This document shows, one piece after another, positions 17,210 to 26,629 of a stretch of 64,000 bases of DNA. The first letter of the stretch is position 1. Each line of letters starts with the position of its first letter. The translations under genes and the position numbers were made by a program. Below the pieces are notes generated by a model. That model saw only the letters and a list, made by a program, of their open reading frames with translations. It was not told the DNA's origin and did no database searches. Where the stretch lies: assembly GCA_027038965.1 (NCBI GenBank), contig JALWFG010000018.1, positions 62,001 to 126,000 on the forward strand, written 5' to 3'. This DNA is from Candidatus Desulfofervidaceae bacterium. GTDB lineage: Bacteria; Desulfobacterota; Desulfofervidia; Desulfofervidales; Desulfofervidaceae.

Positions 17210-18903
17210 ATTAAGGCCCAAACTCCCATTAAAATCAGAAAGCCATCTACAAGGATATCAGATAAGAGTCCAGGACGAAGATATTTGTGTTCTATTTGCC
17301 ATAAATAGAGGAAAAAGGCCGCCAGGACCAAATTGTAAGGGATAAACAATCCCAACCTCCTTTGGGCAAAGGCACATCCCGTATTGATCCCAATAAATAT
17401 CAAAATAAGAAGATAGAGGAGTTTAAAATTTTTTCTTTCTCCCAGGACAATGGGCAAGGTCTCCTTGCCAAGCATCTGGTCTCCTTGAATATCCACCAAG
17501 TCATAGGTGCAGGTGCGAATAAAGGCCAGCCCAAAGAGATAAAAAAACGACCAAACGGCCTTAAGAGGAATATGAACGCCTGTTTTTAAAAAAAATGGGA
17601 AAAAACTCCCCAAGAAACTCCAAGTTAACGGGACAAAAATGGTCTTAGAACCCGGAAGATACTTCAATTTTACTTTGAAAAAAGGAATTTCCACATTGTA
17701 AAGTAATCCCAAAACCGTCAAAAGGAGGATGCATCCCAAGGCCATAGGAGAAGTGGCCGATAGAGCAAGGCTAAATGCAATACAACCTATTCCAATTCCA
17801 ACAAAGATCTTAAAAAAACGGCGATAAAATCCAAATCTTGTAGGGTCTGTAATATAGGTGTTTTTTAAATCGGTGAGATGATTTAACAGATGCATAGCCC
17901 AGAGATAAAAAAAGGTTATCACTGGTGCCTGGTCTAAGGGAATTTTGTTTAAACGCATACCCAAAATCGTCAAGCTTGCCCCGGCCAAGGCTGCCCAAAA
18001 ATTGGTTGATAAGGAAGACTTTAAAAACTTGTAAAAAAAACGCCATAAGAAGGGTTTTCTTTGGGTAATAATGTCCTCTATCCGATAGATTACCCGCCTG
18101 ATAAGCCAATAGGGAGTAGATGCCCCCGCCGTGACCGCAATCCGCTGAAAATTTTTTATTTCTTCAGGCAATTCAGCCTCTGTTTCAATATGGTAGGTCT
18201 TTATTCCACATCCCTGGGCAATTTGGACCAGACGCCTTGTATTGCCACTAATCCTTCCCCCAACGACAACAAAGACATCTGCCTGGCGAGCTAATCTCCT
18301 TACCTCCTCCTGCCGATTATGGGTTGCATTACAAACGGTATTGAAGACCTTAACCTCTTTATAACGCTGTTTAAGCCTCGCAGCGATTTCCTCAAACGTC
18401 CTTTCATTTTGAGTCGTCTGAGCTACGACTAAGACCTTCTCTACCTGCGGTAATTTCTCCACTTCTTCCAAATTCGTTACCACCCAAGCTTCATTATTGG
18501 CATAACTAACTAAACCCTTTACCTCAGGATGCTCCTTTTCTCCCACAATCACTACTTGATAGTGTTTTTTATAAAATTGCTGAATAATCTTTTGGACCTT
18601 CACCACTCGGGGACAAGTGGCATCTATAACAATCGCACCTTGTTGTCCAAGCCGCTTTTTGACCTCAAGGGGAACTCCATGAGCCCGAATCACCACAATG
18701 CTTCCAGCAGGGGCTTGTTCAGGTCTCTCAAGAATATGCACTCCTTGTCTTTCAAGAAGTTCCAATACCTGGGGGTTATGAATAATGGGGCCTAAGGTAA
18801 AAACCTGTCTATCTTTATACTTACGAGCGGTCTTAAAGACCAAATCAACTGCCCTTTTAACACCAAAACAAAATCCAGCCTTCTTAGCCAAAACAATCTT
18901 CAT
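17206..18903 (-). CDS. ispH: Fusion of HMB-PP reductase (IspH) and UbiA-family prenyltransferase
   Basis: 565 residues. Residues 1-280 are a complete IspH: Cys in AGFCFGVKRAVD (about 12), IDATCPRV (about 96) and NTVCNATHNRQ (about 197) for the 4Fe-4S cluster, with AHG, TTQ and TAGAST motifs. IspH makes IPP and DMAPP in the MEP pathway. Residues about 300-565 are a polytopic UbiA-type prenyltransferase with a clear second Asp motif (YDLVDIQGDQMLGKETLP); the first motif is degenerate (NHLTDLKNTYITDP). It follows a UbiD-family decarboxylase gene, which suggests the UbiA part acts like MqnP in futalosine-type menaquinone synthesis. The reading frame is continuous through the junction, so this is a real fusion in this sequence. 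Confidence 0.88.
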   Translation of the reverse strand: MKIVLAKKAGFCFGVKRAVDLVFKTARKYKDRQVFTLGPIIHNPQVLELLERQGVHILERPEQAPAGSIVVIRAHGVPLEVKKRLGQQGAIVIDATCPRVVKVQKIIQQFYKKHYQVVIVGEKEHPEVKGLVSYANNEAWVVTNLEEVEKLPQVEKVLVVAQTTQNERTFEEIAARLKQRYKEVKVFNTVCNATHNRQEEVRRLARQADVFVVVGGRISGNTRRLVQIAQGCGIKTYHIETEAELPEEIKNFQRIAVTAGASTPYWLIRRVIYRIEDIITQRKPFLWRFFYKFLKSSLSTNFWAALAGASLTILGMRLNKIPLDQAPVITFFYLWAMHLLNHLTDLKNTYITDPTRFGFYRRFFKIFVGIGIGCIAFSLALSATSPMALGCILLLTVLGLLYNVEIPFFKVKLKYLPGSKTIFVPLTWSFLGSFFPFFLKTGVHIPLKAVWSFFYLFGLAFIRTCTYDLVDIQGDQMLGKETLPIVLGERKNFKLLYLLILIFIGINTGCAFAQRRLGLFIPYNLVLAAFFLYLWQIEHKYLRPGLLSDILVDGFLILMGVWALI

Positions 18904-19026
18904 AAGGCTTCCTTAAACAGTGATTCAAAGATAATTCATAATACTGATGAATAGGTACTTTGGCAAGATCCCAAAATTTACAGTTATAAGTGGCTCAAAG
19001 GTGAAAAGAAGATAACCAACAGCAGT

Positions 19027-20484
19027 TTAATCCTTAAATAAATGGCTGATTTTTTCCCAAAGAATGTCTATTCTTTCTCTTACTTCCTTTTCCATTTCTA
19101 TCACCGGTGGCCACTCCCGCGTAAATCCCTCTTCTGGCCACTTACGTGTGGCATCTATGCCCATCTTGCTGCCTAAGAAAGGCAAAGGCGAGGCATGGTC
19201 AAGGGCATCCACTGGCCCTTCTACAAAAACAACATCCCGTTTAGGGTCAATGTTATTCCCGAGCCTCCAGAGGACCTCTGAAATATCTTGGACATTTACA
19301 TCTTTGTCAAAAATTACCACGATTTTCGTAAAACAAAGTTGCCCTAATCCCCAAATGGCCTGCATGACCTTTTTGGCATGTCCGGGATAGCGTTTGTCAA
19401 TGGCAACAAAGGCCAGATTGTGAAACACCCCTTCCATGGGCAAATTGATATCTACAATTTCTGGCAATTGTTTTTTAATCAGGGGTAAGAAAAGCCTTTC
19501 TGTGGCCTTGGCTAAATAGCAATCTTCCTGCGGGGGTCTACCTACAATGGTAGCGGGATAGATAAGATTTTTGCGGTGGGTAATGCAGGTAACATGAAAA
19601 ACAGGATACTTATCTGCCAAAGAATAATAACCTGTATGATCTCCAAAGGGACCTTCAAGACGTCGTTCGCCCGGTTCCACATAGCCTTCAAGTATGATTT
19701 GACTGCTAGCAGGAACTTCCTGATCAACCGTCAAACATTTCACCATTTCCACAGGTTCTCCTCTAAGAAAACCAGCAAACAACACCTCATCTATGTCTTC
19801 TGGCAAAGGGGCCGTAGCGGCATAGGTCATAGCAGGATCAGGTCCGATTGCCACTGCCACCTCAAGCCGCCTTCCCAATTCTTCGGCCACCCGATAATGT
19901 TGAGCCCCACCTTTGTGAGGATGCCAATGCATTCCGGTAGTATTTCTGTCATAGACTTGCATCCGATACATCCCCACATTTCTGACCCCTGTTAAGGGGT
20001 GCTTGGTAAATACAAGGGGCAGGGTAATAAACGGCCCGCCATCTAGGGGCCAGCAGTGAAGAATAGGGAATTTGCCCAAATCAACCTCATCTTCTCGGAG
20101 TATGACCTCCTGACAAGGTGCCTTTTTAATCATCTTGGGGAAAATATTGCTCAGGCGTTTCAATTTAGGTAAAAGCCTCAGTTTCTTAATGAGGCTATCA
20201 GGGGCCTCCATCTGCAAGAAGTCAAGGATTTGTTCCCCTAATTCATCTAGCCTATTCACCCCAAGGGCCATGCAAATTCGCTTAAAAGAACCAAAGGCAT
20301 TGGTCAAAACAGGAATTTGGTAACCTTTGACATTTTCAAATAAAAGGGCTGGCCCGTGCTTTTTGCACACTCTATCGGTAATTTCAGTAATTTCAAGGTA
20401 TGGGCTAATTGGGTCCTTAATCCGAATTAGCTCTTTTTCTTTTTCCAACTTTTTTATAAATGACTGTAGGTCCTTGTAGGCCAT
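19027..20484 (-). CDS. UbiD-family decarboxylase (menaquinone-type, MqnL-like)
   Basis: 485 residues from the ATG at 20484, preceded by GGGAG; a codon 30 nt upstream is also in frame but lacks a site. Prenylated-FMN-dependent decarboxylase family: GVRNVGMYRMQVYDRNTTGMHWHPHKGG, AIGPDPAM and EGPFGDHTGYYSLADKYPVF are diagnostic, including the catalytic Glu-rich region. With a UbiA-type enzyme as the next gene, the likely role is decarboxylation in menaquinone synthesis by the futalosine route. Other UbiD substrates cannot be excluded. No ubiX partner is visible. Confidence 0.88.
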   Translation of the reverse strand: MAYKDLQSFIKKLEKEKELIRIKDPISPYLEITEITDRVCKKHGPALLFENVKGYQIPVLTNAFGSFKRICMALGVNRLDELGEQILDFLQMEAPDSLIKKLRLLPKLKRLSNIFPKMIKKAPCQEVILREDEVDLGKFPILHCWPLDGGPFITLPLVFTKHPLTGVRNVGMYRMQVYDRNTTGMHWHPHKGGAQHYRVAEELGRRLEVAVAIGPDPAMTYAATAPLPEDIDEVLFAGFLRGEPVEMVKCLTVDQEVPASSQIILEGYVEPGERRLEGPFGDHTGYYSLADKYPVFHVTCITHRKNLIYPATIVGRPPQEDCYLAKATERLFLPLIKKQLPEIVDINLPMEGVFHNLAFVAIDKRYPGHAKKVMQAIWGLGQLCFTKIVVIFDKDVNVQDISEVLWRLGNNIDPKRDVVFVEGPVDALDHASPLPFLGSKMGIDATRKWPEEGFTREWPPVIEMEKEVRERIDILWEKISHLFKD

Positions 20485-20703
20485 AAAAACTCCCTTTTTG
20501 AGGTATTTGTACAATAATTGCTACCAAAAAACAAGTCAAAACCTGCGTTAGCTGGCCAGTTGCCTTAATTTTCCTTACCTTTGAGTTTAAAATACCGGGC
20601 AAGGAGGAGTTGATTCAAAACTAATTTAAATTATAATAGGAGATAGTTTGCCTCAAAAAGAGGCTATAGGGCAAATTAATTTTCCTTAAGTAGGGATGGA
20701 TAA

Positions 20704-22260
20704 ATGTCAGAAGTACTCTCTAAACTATCTCAAGATTCCAAAGAATTAAAACTGCCTTCCTTGCCGGCGGTTGCCATCAGAATCCTAGATGCCATCAAAA
20801 AAGGGAAATCCTTTGAGGAATTGGCCAAGATTATTAATGCCGACCCTGCCTTAAGTGCAAAGCTTTTGAAAATAGCAAATTCTGCCTTTTTTGCCTTACC
20901 CAAAAAGGTTGATTCGTTGCAGAAGGCGGTAAGTTTGGTTGGAACAGAGATGCTAAAAAATATTGCCCTTTCATTTGTAATTGTAAAGCACTTTTCATTT
21001 AAAAAAACATCTGAAAAGCAGTCAGGAACATCTAAAGACAATGCCGAAAAACGTCCTTTCGATTATAATCTTTTTTGGGAACGGGCCCTTACGGCCGCCG
21101 TAGCAGCCAAGATGTTAGCCCCGCTTTTAAATATAAAAGGAGCAGATCCCTTCACTACAGCTCTATTAATGGATATGGGTATAATGGTGATGTATCTTTG
21201 TAAGCCTCATGATTACACGCGGGTTTTAGAAGAAAAAATGATTTCAGACCTTCCTATAATAGAGGCAGAACATAAAGTCTTTTCCTTCGACCATCAAACG
21301 GTAGGGAGTGAGATATTGGAGCTTTGGCGTCTGCCAGAATCCATCTATATGCCTATAAAATATCACCACTTCCCTCAAAAGGCTCCTTCAAAATATAAGG
21401 GAATAGCAGAACTCTTGCACCTAGCTGATATAGCCGCTTCTATTTACCACAGCCATCAAACTGTAAACAATTTTAATTTGCTTAAAGAAACACTCATTGG
21501 AAGATATGGCTTTTCTCCAGATGATTTTGACGATTTTATAGATTCTATTGCCCAAAAAACTACAGAAATCATTTCTCTGTTTGAAGTTTCAACCGAAGAA
21601 ATAAGGCCTTATTCCCAGCTTTTGCAAGAAGCGAATGAAGAACTTGGAAAGTTAAATCTTTCATATGAACAACTACTGATAGAACTAAAACAGGAAAAAG
21701 AAAAGGCAGAGCGTTTGGCCCAGCAACTAAAGAAAGCCAATAAACATCTCAGAGAACTGGCTCTTAGAGACGGCCTGACGGGGTTATATAACCACCGTTT
21801 TTTTCAAGAGCTGTTGGATAAAGAATTAAATCGGGCTCAACGCTACGGACGTTCTCTCTCTTTGGTAATGATCGACATCGATTTTTTTAAAAAAGTCAAT
21901 GATACCTATGGGCATTTAACAGGCGACCTTGTTTTGAAACATCTGGTGGAAATTATTAAGTTTAACATCAGAAAATCTGATTTTGCCGCCAGATATGGTG
22001 GGGAGGAATTCATAATTATCTTACCTGACACGGATTTGAAAGGAGCGGTAACTTTTGCTGAACGTTTAAGGGACAAAGTAGAAAATATCTCTATCAAGAT
22101 AAACAAGCACACAATTAAGATAACTATAAGTTGCGGAGTAACCACCTATTGGCCTCAGTTGGGCTTCAAAACAAAGGCAGAGATAATTGAGACAGTCGAT
22201 AAAGCTCTTTATATCTCCAAAACATCTGGAAGGAATCGAGTTACTGCCCTAAGAATGTAA
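20704..22260 (+). CDS. HDOD domain - GGDEF diguanylate cyclase
   Basis: 518 residues. An HDOD domain (about 12-210; LPSLPAVAIRILDAI, INADPALSAKLLKIANSA) is followed by a helical region, a coiled coil (about 300-350) and a GGDEF domain (about 350-518). The active loop is GGEEF with an intact inhibitory site RKSD five residues before, so it should make cyclic di-GMP and be feedback regulated. Soluble, no membrane segment. Monocistronic; convergent with hsp20. The HDOD part probably mediates protein interaction; its input is unknown. Confidence 0.92.
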   Translation: MSEVLSKLSQDSKELKLPSLPAVAIRILDAIKKGKSFEELAKIINADPALSAKLLKIANSAFFALPKKVDSLQKAVSLVGTEMLKNIALSFVIVKHFSFKKTSEKQSGTSKDNAEKRPFDYNLFWERALTAAVAAKMLAPLLNIKGADPFTTALLMDMGIMVMYLCKPHDYTRVLEEKMISDLPIIEAEHKVFSFDHQTVGSEILELWRLPESIYMPIKYHHFPQKAPSKYKGIAELLHLADIAASIYHSHQTVNNFNLLKETLIGRYGFSPDDFDDFIDSIAQKTTEIISLFEVSTEEIRPYSQLLQEANEELGKLNLSYEQLLIELKQEKEKAERLAQQLKKANKHLRELALRDGLTGLYNHRFFQELLDKELNRAQRYGRSLSLVMIDIDFFKKVNDTYGHLTGDLVLKHLVEIIKFNIRKSDFAARYGGEEFIIILPDTDLKGAVTFAERLRDKVENISIKINKHTIKITISCGVTTYWPQLGFKTKAEIIETVDKALYISKTSGRNRVTALRM

Positions 22261-22263
22261 AAA

Positions 22264-22285
22264 GCCCACCTTAAAAAAGGCGGGC
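22264..22285 (-). terminator. Intrinsic terminator after hsp20
   Basis: Stem GCCCACCTT (22264-22272) and AAGGCGGGC (22277-22285) around a 4-nt loop. On the minus strand the single mismatch becomes a G-U pair and the stem is followed by TTTTT, so it terminates hsp20; on the plus strand no T run follows. Confidence 0.75.
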
Positions 22286-22295
22286 CTCAAAAAAG

Positions 22296-22736
22296 TTATT
22301 CAACTTTAATCTTAATCTCTTTCTTCTTTGCCTTTTCAGACTTGGGTAAGATAACCTTTAAAATACCATTTTTATAAGAAGCTTCAATCTTGTCTTCTTG
22401 AACCTCTACTGGCAACCTAATGCTCCTCATAAAACTACCATAACGTCTTTCAACCAGATGATAATTTTCATCCTTTTCTTCTTTCTCTTGTTTTTTCTCT
22501 CCTTTGATGGTCAACACATTTCCGCTTAAGCTAATTTCAACGTCTTTAGGATCAATGCCAGGCAATTCGGCCTTTACAACAAGATTGTCCTTGGTTTCAG
22601 TAACATCCAAAGCAGGAACCCAACTTTCTACAGGTTCCAAAACTCCCTTTCCAAAAAAGCTTTCCCAGAGTCTATCCATTTCTCTTCTTAGGCCTTCCAA
22701 TTCTCTTCTGGCATTCAATGGGAGAATTTCAAACAT
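22296..22736 (-). CDS. Small heat shock protein (Hsp20/alpha-crystallin)
   Basis: 146 residues. The alpha-crystallin domain (about 40-135) shows VPALDVTETKDNLVVKAELPG, the DVEISLSGNVLTIKGEKK strand and the closing NGILKVILPK motif. The C-terminal KKEIKIKVE supplies the I-x-I type oligomerisation tail. ATP-independent holdase in the cytoplasm. A GGAGGTGATG ribosome site precedes the ATG and a terminator follows. No CIRCE-type element is visible upstream. Confidence 0.95.
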   Translation of the reverse strand: MFEILPLNARRELEGLRREMDRLWESFFGKGVLEPVESWVPALDVTETKDNLVVKAELPGIDPKDVEISLSGNVLTIKGEKKQEKEEKDENYHLVERRYGSFMRSIRLPVEVQEDKIEASYKNGILKVILPKSEKAKKKEIKIKVE

Positions 22737-22974
22737 TCTCCATCACCTCCTTATTGTTTTTTTATTTACAACTTCTAGATAACAAATAATCATTGTTTGG
22801 AACAAGTCAAGATGTTGCTCTATCCCAAAATCTGCGGGTGGAGTGAACAAAATATTTAAAAATAAAACCATGCTTGCCCTAATTTTATTTTTATTTTTAG
22901 GAACTACTCAAAAATTGACTTTATAAAATTTAAGTGCTATTAAGACGGAGATTTAGTAAAGGGGAGTTAAGAAG

Positions 22975-24861
22975 ATGCTTAATTTTATGCGTAAACATGC
23001 TCAATCGTGGCTTATAAAGGTCATTTTTTTAGTAATTATCCTTGTTTTCATTTTTTGGGGGGTAGGGACCTTTAGGACCCATCGGGAATTAATCATTGCT
23101 AAGGTTAATGGCCAACCCATTTATTACAAAGAATACTCAGCACTTTTGAGGCAGGTTATAGAAAGTTATCGGTCTAGATTCAAGGATTTTAATGAAAATT
23201 GGATAAAAAGGCTCAACTTGAAACAGACGGTTCTAGATCAGCTCATTGAAAGAAGACTTATTCTCCAAGAGGCCCAAAAGATGGGACTCAAGGTTTCAGA
23301 TACAGAGTTATGGCAGCGGATTACTAGTTACCGTGTTTTTCAAAGAAACGGACAGTTTGACCCCAACCAATATAAGTCGGTTTTAGCCCGCTATCACTAT
23401 ACCCCTGTTCAATTCGAAACCTCGCTAAGAGAAGACATGCTAATTAGTCGCCTGCGTCATATTGTAGAAGGATTGGCCCATGTCTCCGAACCCGAACTTT
23501 ATGAAACTTATAAATGGATTAAGCAAAAAATAAATCTAGCCTTCATTTCATTTGATCCTGTCAAATTTGGCCAAAAGGTAAAACTAGATGAAGGAAGGTT
23601 GCTAGATTATTTTAAAAAGAACAAGCAAAAATATCTTGTCCCTCGCAGGATTAAATTGGTGTATTTAAAAATAGATATTCAAAGATTTCTGAACAAAGTA
23701 AATCCCTCCGAAAGGGAAATCCAAGACTATTACGAAGCCAATAAAGACCTGTTTTTTGAGCCTCAAAGGGTATGCGCCAAACACATCCTCTTTCGCCTTC
23801 CTCCAAATGCAGCTCCTGAGGAGGTAAAAAAGGTCAGAGCCAAGGCTCAAATGGTTTTGGCAGAGCTAAAAAAGGGAGCTAAATTTGAAGATATGGCCAA
23901 GAGGTATTCTGATGATAAGGCTAGTGCCAAGCAAGGTGGAGATTTGGGTTGCTTTCCTCGGGGAGTAATGGTCAAACCCTTTGAAAAAGCGGCTTTTGGC
24001 TTAAAAAAGGGGGCAATTTCTGATTTAGTAAGAACCCGTTTTGGATATCACATCATAAAGGTTTATGATATAAAACCGGCTCGAACCAAGTCACTTTCAG
24101 AAGTAAAAGACAAAATTGTCCAAAAATTGGAGCAGGAAAAGGCAAAGGAAAAGGCCCTAAAGGCAGCCAATCGCCTATATGCTCAAGCCGTTTTGGACAA
24201 AAGTTTAATTAAGGCAGCTCAAAAAGCTCATTTGGCCATTGAGACCTCTGGGTATATCTCGCCAAGAAACTGGCCATCATCTCTTCCCTCAGGTCTTAAA
24301 AAGGATATTTTAGCCCTTTCTCAAGGGGAAATAAGCGCTCCTTTGGAAACACCTAAGGGTTATTTGTTATGCCAAGTGGTAGAAGAAAGACCCCAACATT
24401 TACCCACCTTTGACGAGGTTAAAGAGCAAGTCAAAGCAGACTTTCTTAGGGAAGAAGGTCAAAAGATGGCCCTAAAGGCCGCACAGAAGGTCTTGGAAGA
24501 GATTAAAAAAGGCAAAAAATTGGAAGAAGTAGCCCGCAATTGCAATGAAAAGGTGGAAAATACTGGCCTCTTTTCTCCAGGTTGGATTCCCAAAGTAGGC
24601 TTTGATTTAAAGGTAGAAAAGGATTTGTTTTCATTGACCACGAAGCAACCATTGCTTAATTATGTAGCCAAAATCAACGGCAAGTTTTATGTCTTTTTTT
24701 TGAAAGAACGAAAGGATGTAGATGAAAGCCTTTATGAAAAAGAAAAAGACAATTTCAAAAAGAGGTTTTTGGAACAAAGAAGGGCCATTGTCTTTAATAC
24801 CTGGCTTAGGAAGTTACGGGAAAGGGCAAAAATAGAAATAAAGGAAAATGTAATTGAATAG
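22975..24861 (+). CDS. PpiD-like membrane-anchored peptidyl-prolyl isomerase
   Basis: 628 residues, the length of PpiD. One N-terminal membrane anchor (about 14-32, VIFLVIILVFIFWG) follows MLNFMRKHAQSW, the usual PpiD opening. A SurA-N-like chaperone region (40-210) precedes a parvulin domain (about 265-365; VCAKHILFRLPPNA, SDDKASAKQGGDLGCFPRG, RFGYHIIKV). A second, degenerate parvulin-like region follows. It assists folding of exported proteins at the periplasmic face of the inner membrane, relevant to the many secreted cytochromes. Preceded by a GGGGAG ribosome site. Confidence 0.9.
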   Translation: MLNFMRKHAQSWLIKVIFLVIILVFIFWGVGTFRTHRELIIAKVNGQPIYYKEYSALLRQVIESYRSRFKDFNENWIKRLNLKQTVLDQLIERRLILQEAQKMGLKVSDTELWQRITSYRVFQRNGQFDPNQYKSVLARYHYTPVQFETSLREDMLISRLRHIVEGLAHVSEPELYETYKWIKQKINLAFISFDPVKFGQKVKLDEGRLLDYFKKNKQKYLVPRRIKLVYLKIDIQRFLNKVNPSEREIQDYYEANKDLFFEPQRVCAKHILFRLPPNAAPEEVKKVRAKAQMVLAELKKGAKFEDMAKRYSDDKASAKQGGDLGCFPRGVMVKPFEKAAFGLKKGAISDLVRTRFGYHIIKVYDIKPARTKSLSEVKDKIVQKLEQEKAKEKALKAANRLYAQAVLDKSLIKAAQKAHLAIETSGYISPRNWPSSLPSGLKKDILALSQGEISAPLETPKGYLLCQVVEERPQHLPTFDEVKEQVKADFLREEGQKMALKAAQKVLEEIKKGKKLEEVARNCNEKVENTGLFSPGWIPKVGFDLKVEKDLFSLTTKQPLLNYVAKINGKFYVFFLKERKDVDESLYEKEKDNFKKRFLEQRRAIVFNTWLRKLRERAKIEIKENVIE

Positions 24862-24989
24862 TGGTTCAGAGGCTCAGGTAAAACACAAAAAGTTTAATAT
24901 TCTCTTAATGGCTGTATTTCTAGTAATGCAGTCCCAATTAAAGTAGGCCGTGATTTTGCCTTTGACACCCTTTTGTTTCTATTGTAAAA

Positions 24990-25772
24990 ATGGTTATGGC
25001 AATGATTGATGTCCAAAACCTACCTGATAAACGGCGGATTGGGATTGATAAAGTAGGCATTAAGGATATTCGGTATCCCATTACGGTCCTTGACCGAGTT
25101 TATGGAAAACAACACACTGTCGCCTCCATCAACATGTATGTAGGTCTCCCTCACCAATTTAAAGGTACGCACATGAGCCGCTTTGTGGAAATTCTAAATG
25201 AATATCATGGGGAACTGATAAGTTTAAAAAGTATAAAAGAGATTTTACATAAGATGAAAGAACGCTTAAATGCCGTATCGGCTCATTTGGAAATAGAGTT
25301 TCCTTATTTCATTGCCAAACAAGCCCCTATTTCTAAAACTCCGGGGCTTATGGAATACCGTTGTCGGATGCGGGGAAGTCTTAAAGAAAAGATTGATTTA
25401 GAGGTAGGTGTTCAAGTCCCTATATGCACACTCTGCCCTTGTTCTAAGGAAATTAGTGATTTTGGGGCCCACAATCAGCGGGGCATTGTAAATTTGAGGC
25501 TTAAGTTTAAAAAATTCATTTGGCTTGAAGACATCATTAAGCTTGTTGAAAAGGCAGGTTCAAGCGAGGTTTACTCAGTATTAAAGAGAGTTGATGAAAA
25601 GTATGTTACAGAATATGCTTATCAAAATCCCAAATTTGTGGAAGATGTGGTAAGAGAAATTGCCCAAAACCTCCTTTCAGATGATAATATAACCTGGTTT
25701 GCTGTAGAGGCCGAGAATTTTGAATCCATCCACAATCATAGTGCTTATGCTTATATTGAAAGAACAAAATAA
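24990..25772 (+). CDS. folE2: GTP cyclohydrolase IB (FolE2/MptA family)
   Basis: 260 residues. It opens the GTP ring to 7,8-dihydroneopterin triphosphate for folate and queuosine synthesis, and unlike FolE is not strictly zinc dependent. Support: IDVQNLPDKRRIGIDKVG at the start, HMSRFVEILNEY, the metal-binding VPICTLCPCSKEISDFGAHNQRG with the essential Cys, and EAENFESIHNHSAYA at the C-terminus. Three ATGs within the first five codons are possible starts and none has a good ribosome site. QueH and QueE are encoded elsewhere in the window. Confidence 0.92.
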   Translation: MVMAMIDVQNLPDKRRIGIDKVGIKDIRYPITVLDRVYGKQHTVASINMYVGLPHQFKGTHMSRFVEILNEYHGELISLKSIKEILHKMKERLNAVSAHLEIEFPYFIAKQAPISKTPGLMEYRCRMRGSLKEKIDLEVGVQVPICTLCPCSKEISDFGAHNQRGIVNLRLKFKKFIWLEDIIKLVEKAGSSEVYSVLKRVDEKYVTEYAYQNPKFVEDVVREIAQNLLSDDNITWFAVEAENFESIHNHSAYAYIERTK

Positions 25773-25832
25773 GACTACTAAAGTTATTAAAAAATGTCTT
25801 GCAATGACCCCTTTAAGGTAAAAGGTATGGTA

Positions 25833-25848
25833 AAACAAAATTTTGTTT
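25833..25848. repeat. 16-bp perfect palindrome upstream of a small gene
   Basis: AAACAAAATTTTGTTT lies about 15 nt upstream of the ATG at 25863 and just before a GGGGGG ribosome site. It could be an operator, or a chance A/T palindrome. Confidence 0.35.
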
Positions 25849-25862
25849 AGGGGGGATTAATC

Positions 25863-26117
25863 ATGTCTGAGATTAAGATGACGGCTGAGGTTCGCACCGA
25901 TTATGATTGTGAGGTGATTGGACTTCCAGCCGAAATGTGGGCAGAGGGTGTGTTTAAAATTGAAGGTGAAGAAGACTTTCACTTTGAAATTATTGCAGAA
26001 AAGAATCCAGTTATTCACATTGTAATAGGAGACGTTCAGTGGAAAGGAACCTTGCGAGGCCTCAAAGAACTGCTCAAACAAACCAAGCCGTCATTCCCAC
26101 AACAGATATTTGCTTAG
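25863..26117 (+). CDS. Small conserved-looking protein of unknown function
   Basis: 84 residues, acidic, soluble, no recognised domain. It starts with an ATG after a GGGGGGA ribosome site, so the start is credible. The composition (alternating charged and beta-branched residues such as FHFEIIAEKNPVIHIVIGD) suggests a small beta-rich fold with a C-terminal helix. Its last 79 nt are overlapped in another frame by the HD-domain gene downstream. I do not recognise it. Confidence 0.6.
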   Translation: MSEIKMTAEVRTDYDCEVIGLPAEMWAEGVFKIEGEEDFHFEIIAEKNPVIHIVIGDVQWKGTLRGLKELLKQTKPSFPQQIFA

Positions 26118-26629
26118 AATTACTGAAACGTTTTGGCACTTATCCAAACATTATTTCTCATTCAAGGCAAGTAGCTCGCATTGCGGTCTTTTTGGCCAAA
26201 GAGCTTCAAAAACGTGGGTTTAAGCTCAATATCGCCCTGACAGAAGCCGGCGCTTTGTTGCATGATATTGCTAAGGCATACAGCATTGAACATCCAGGCG
26301 TCAATCATGCTTCCCAAGGTGCTACTTGGTTGCGAGAATTGGGATACAATGAAGTAGCTGAAATAGTAGCCACCCATGTGGACTTACCAATGCCTTTTAA
26401 GATAAATGAAAGGGCCATTGTTAACTATGCCGATAAACGAGTCAAACATGACCAGATTGTTTCTCTAAAAGAACGTTTTGAAGACTTATTTTTAAGATAC
26501 GGGAAAAGTGAAGCCCAAATAAATCGGATTAAAAGGCTATACCAACGCACTCAAAAACTAGAAGAAATGATTTTCACATATTTGCCCTTCAGTCCCGATT
26601 TTCTAAATAATTTGGGAGGAAGGGGGTAA
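26039..26629 (+). CDS. HD-domain phosphohydrolase
   Basis: 196 residues from a GTG preceded by AGGAG at 7 nt. HD motif residues are visible: His in IISHSRQVARIAVF, LLHDIAK (HD pair) and an H in NHASQGATW and ATHVDLP. This matches the small HDIG-type metal phosphohydrolases related to the nucleotide-hydrolysing family. The start is buried 79 nt inside the upstream 84-residue gene, an unusually long overlap; a later start would leave the HD core intact but no good codon with a site is present. Its stop abuts the ddl ATG. Confidence 0.8.
   Translation: MERNLARPQRTAQTNQAVIPTTDICLELLKRFGTYPNIISHSRQVARIAVFLAKELQKRGFKLNIALTEAGALLHDIAKAYSIEHPGVNHASQGATWLRELGYNEVAEIVATHVDLPMPFKINERAIVNYADKRVKHDQIVSLKERFEDLFLRYGKSEAQINRIKRLYQRTQKLEEMIFTYLPFSPDFLNNLGGRG

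Noticed and set aside
19576-19995. 139-residue plus-strand frame opposite the UbiD-family gene
   Set aside because: Antisense to a conserved enzyme; no recognisable features.
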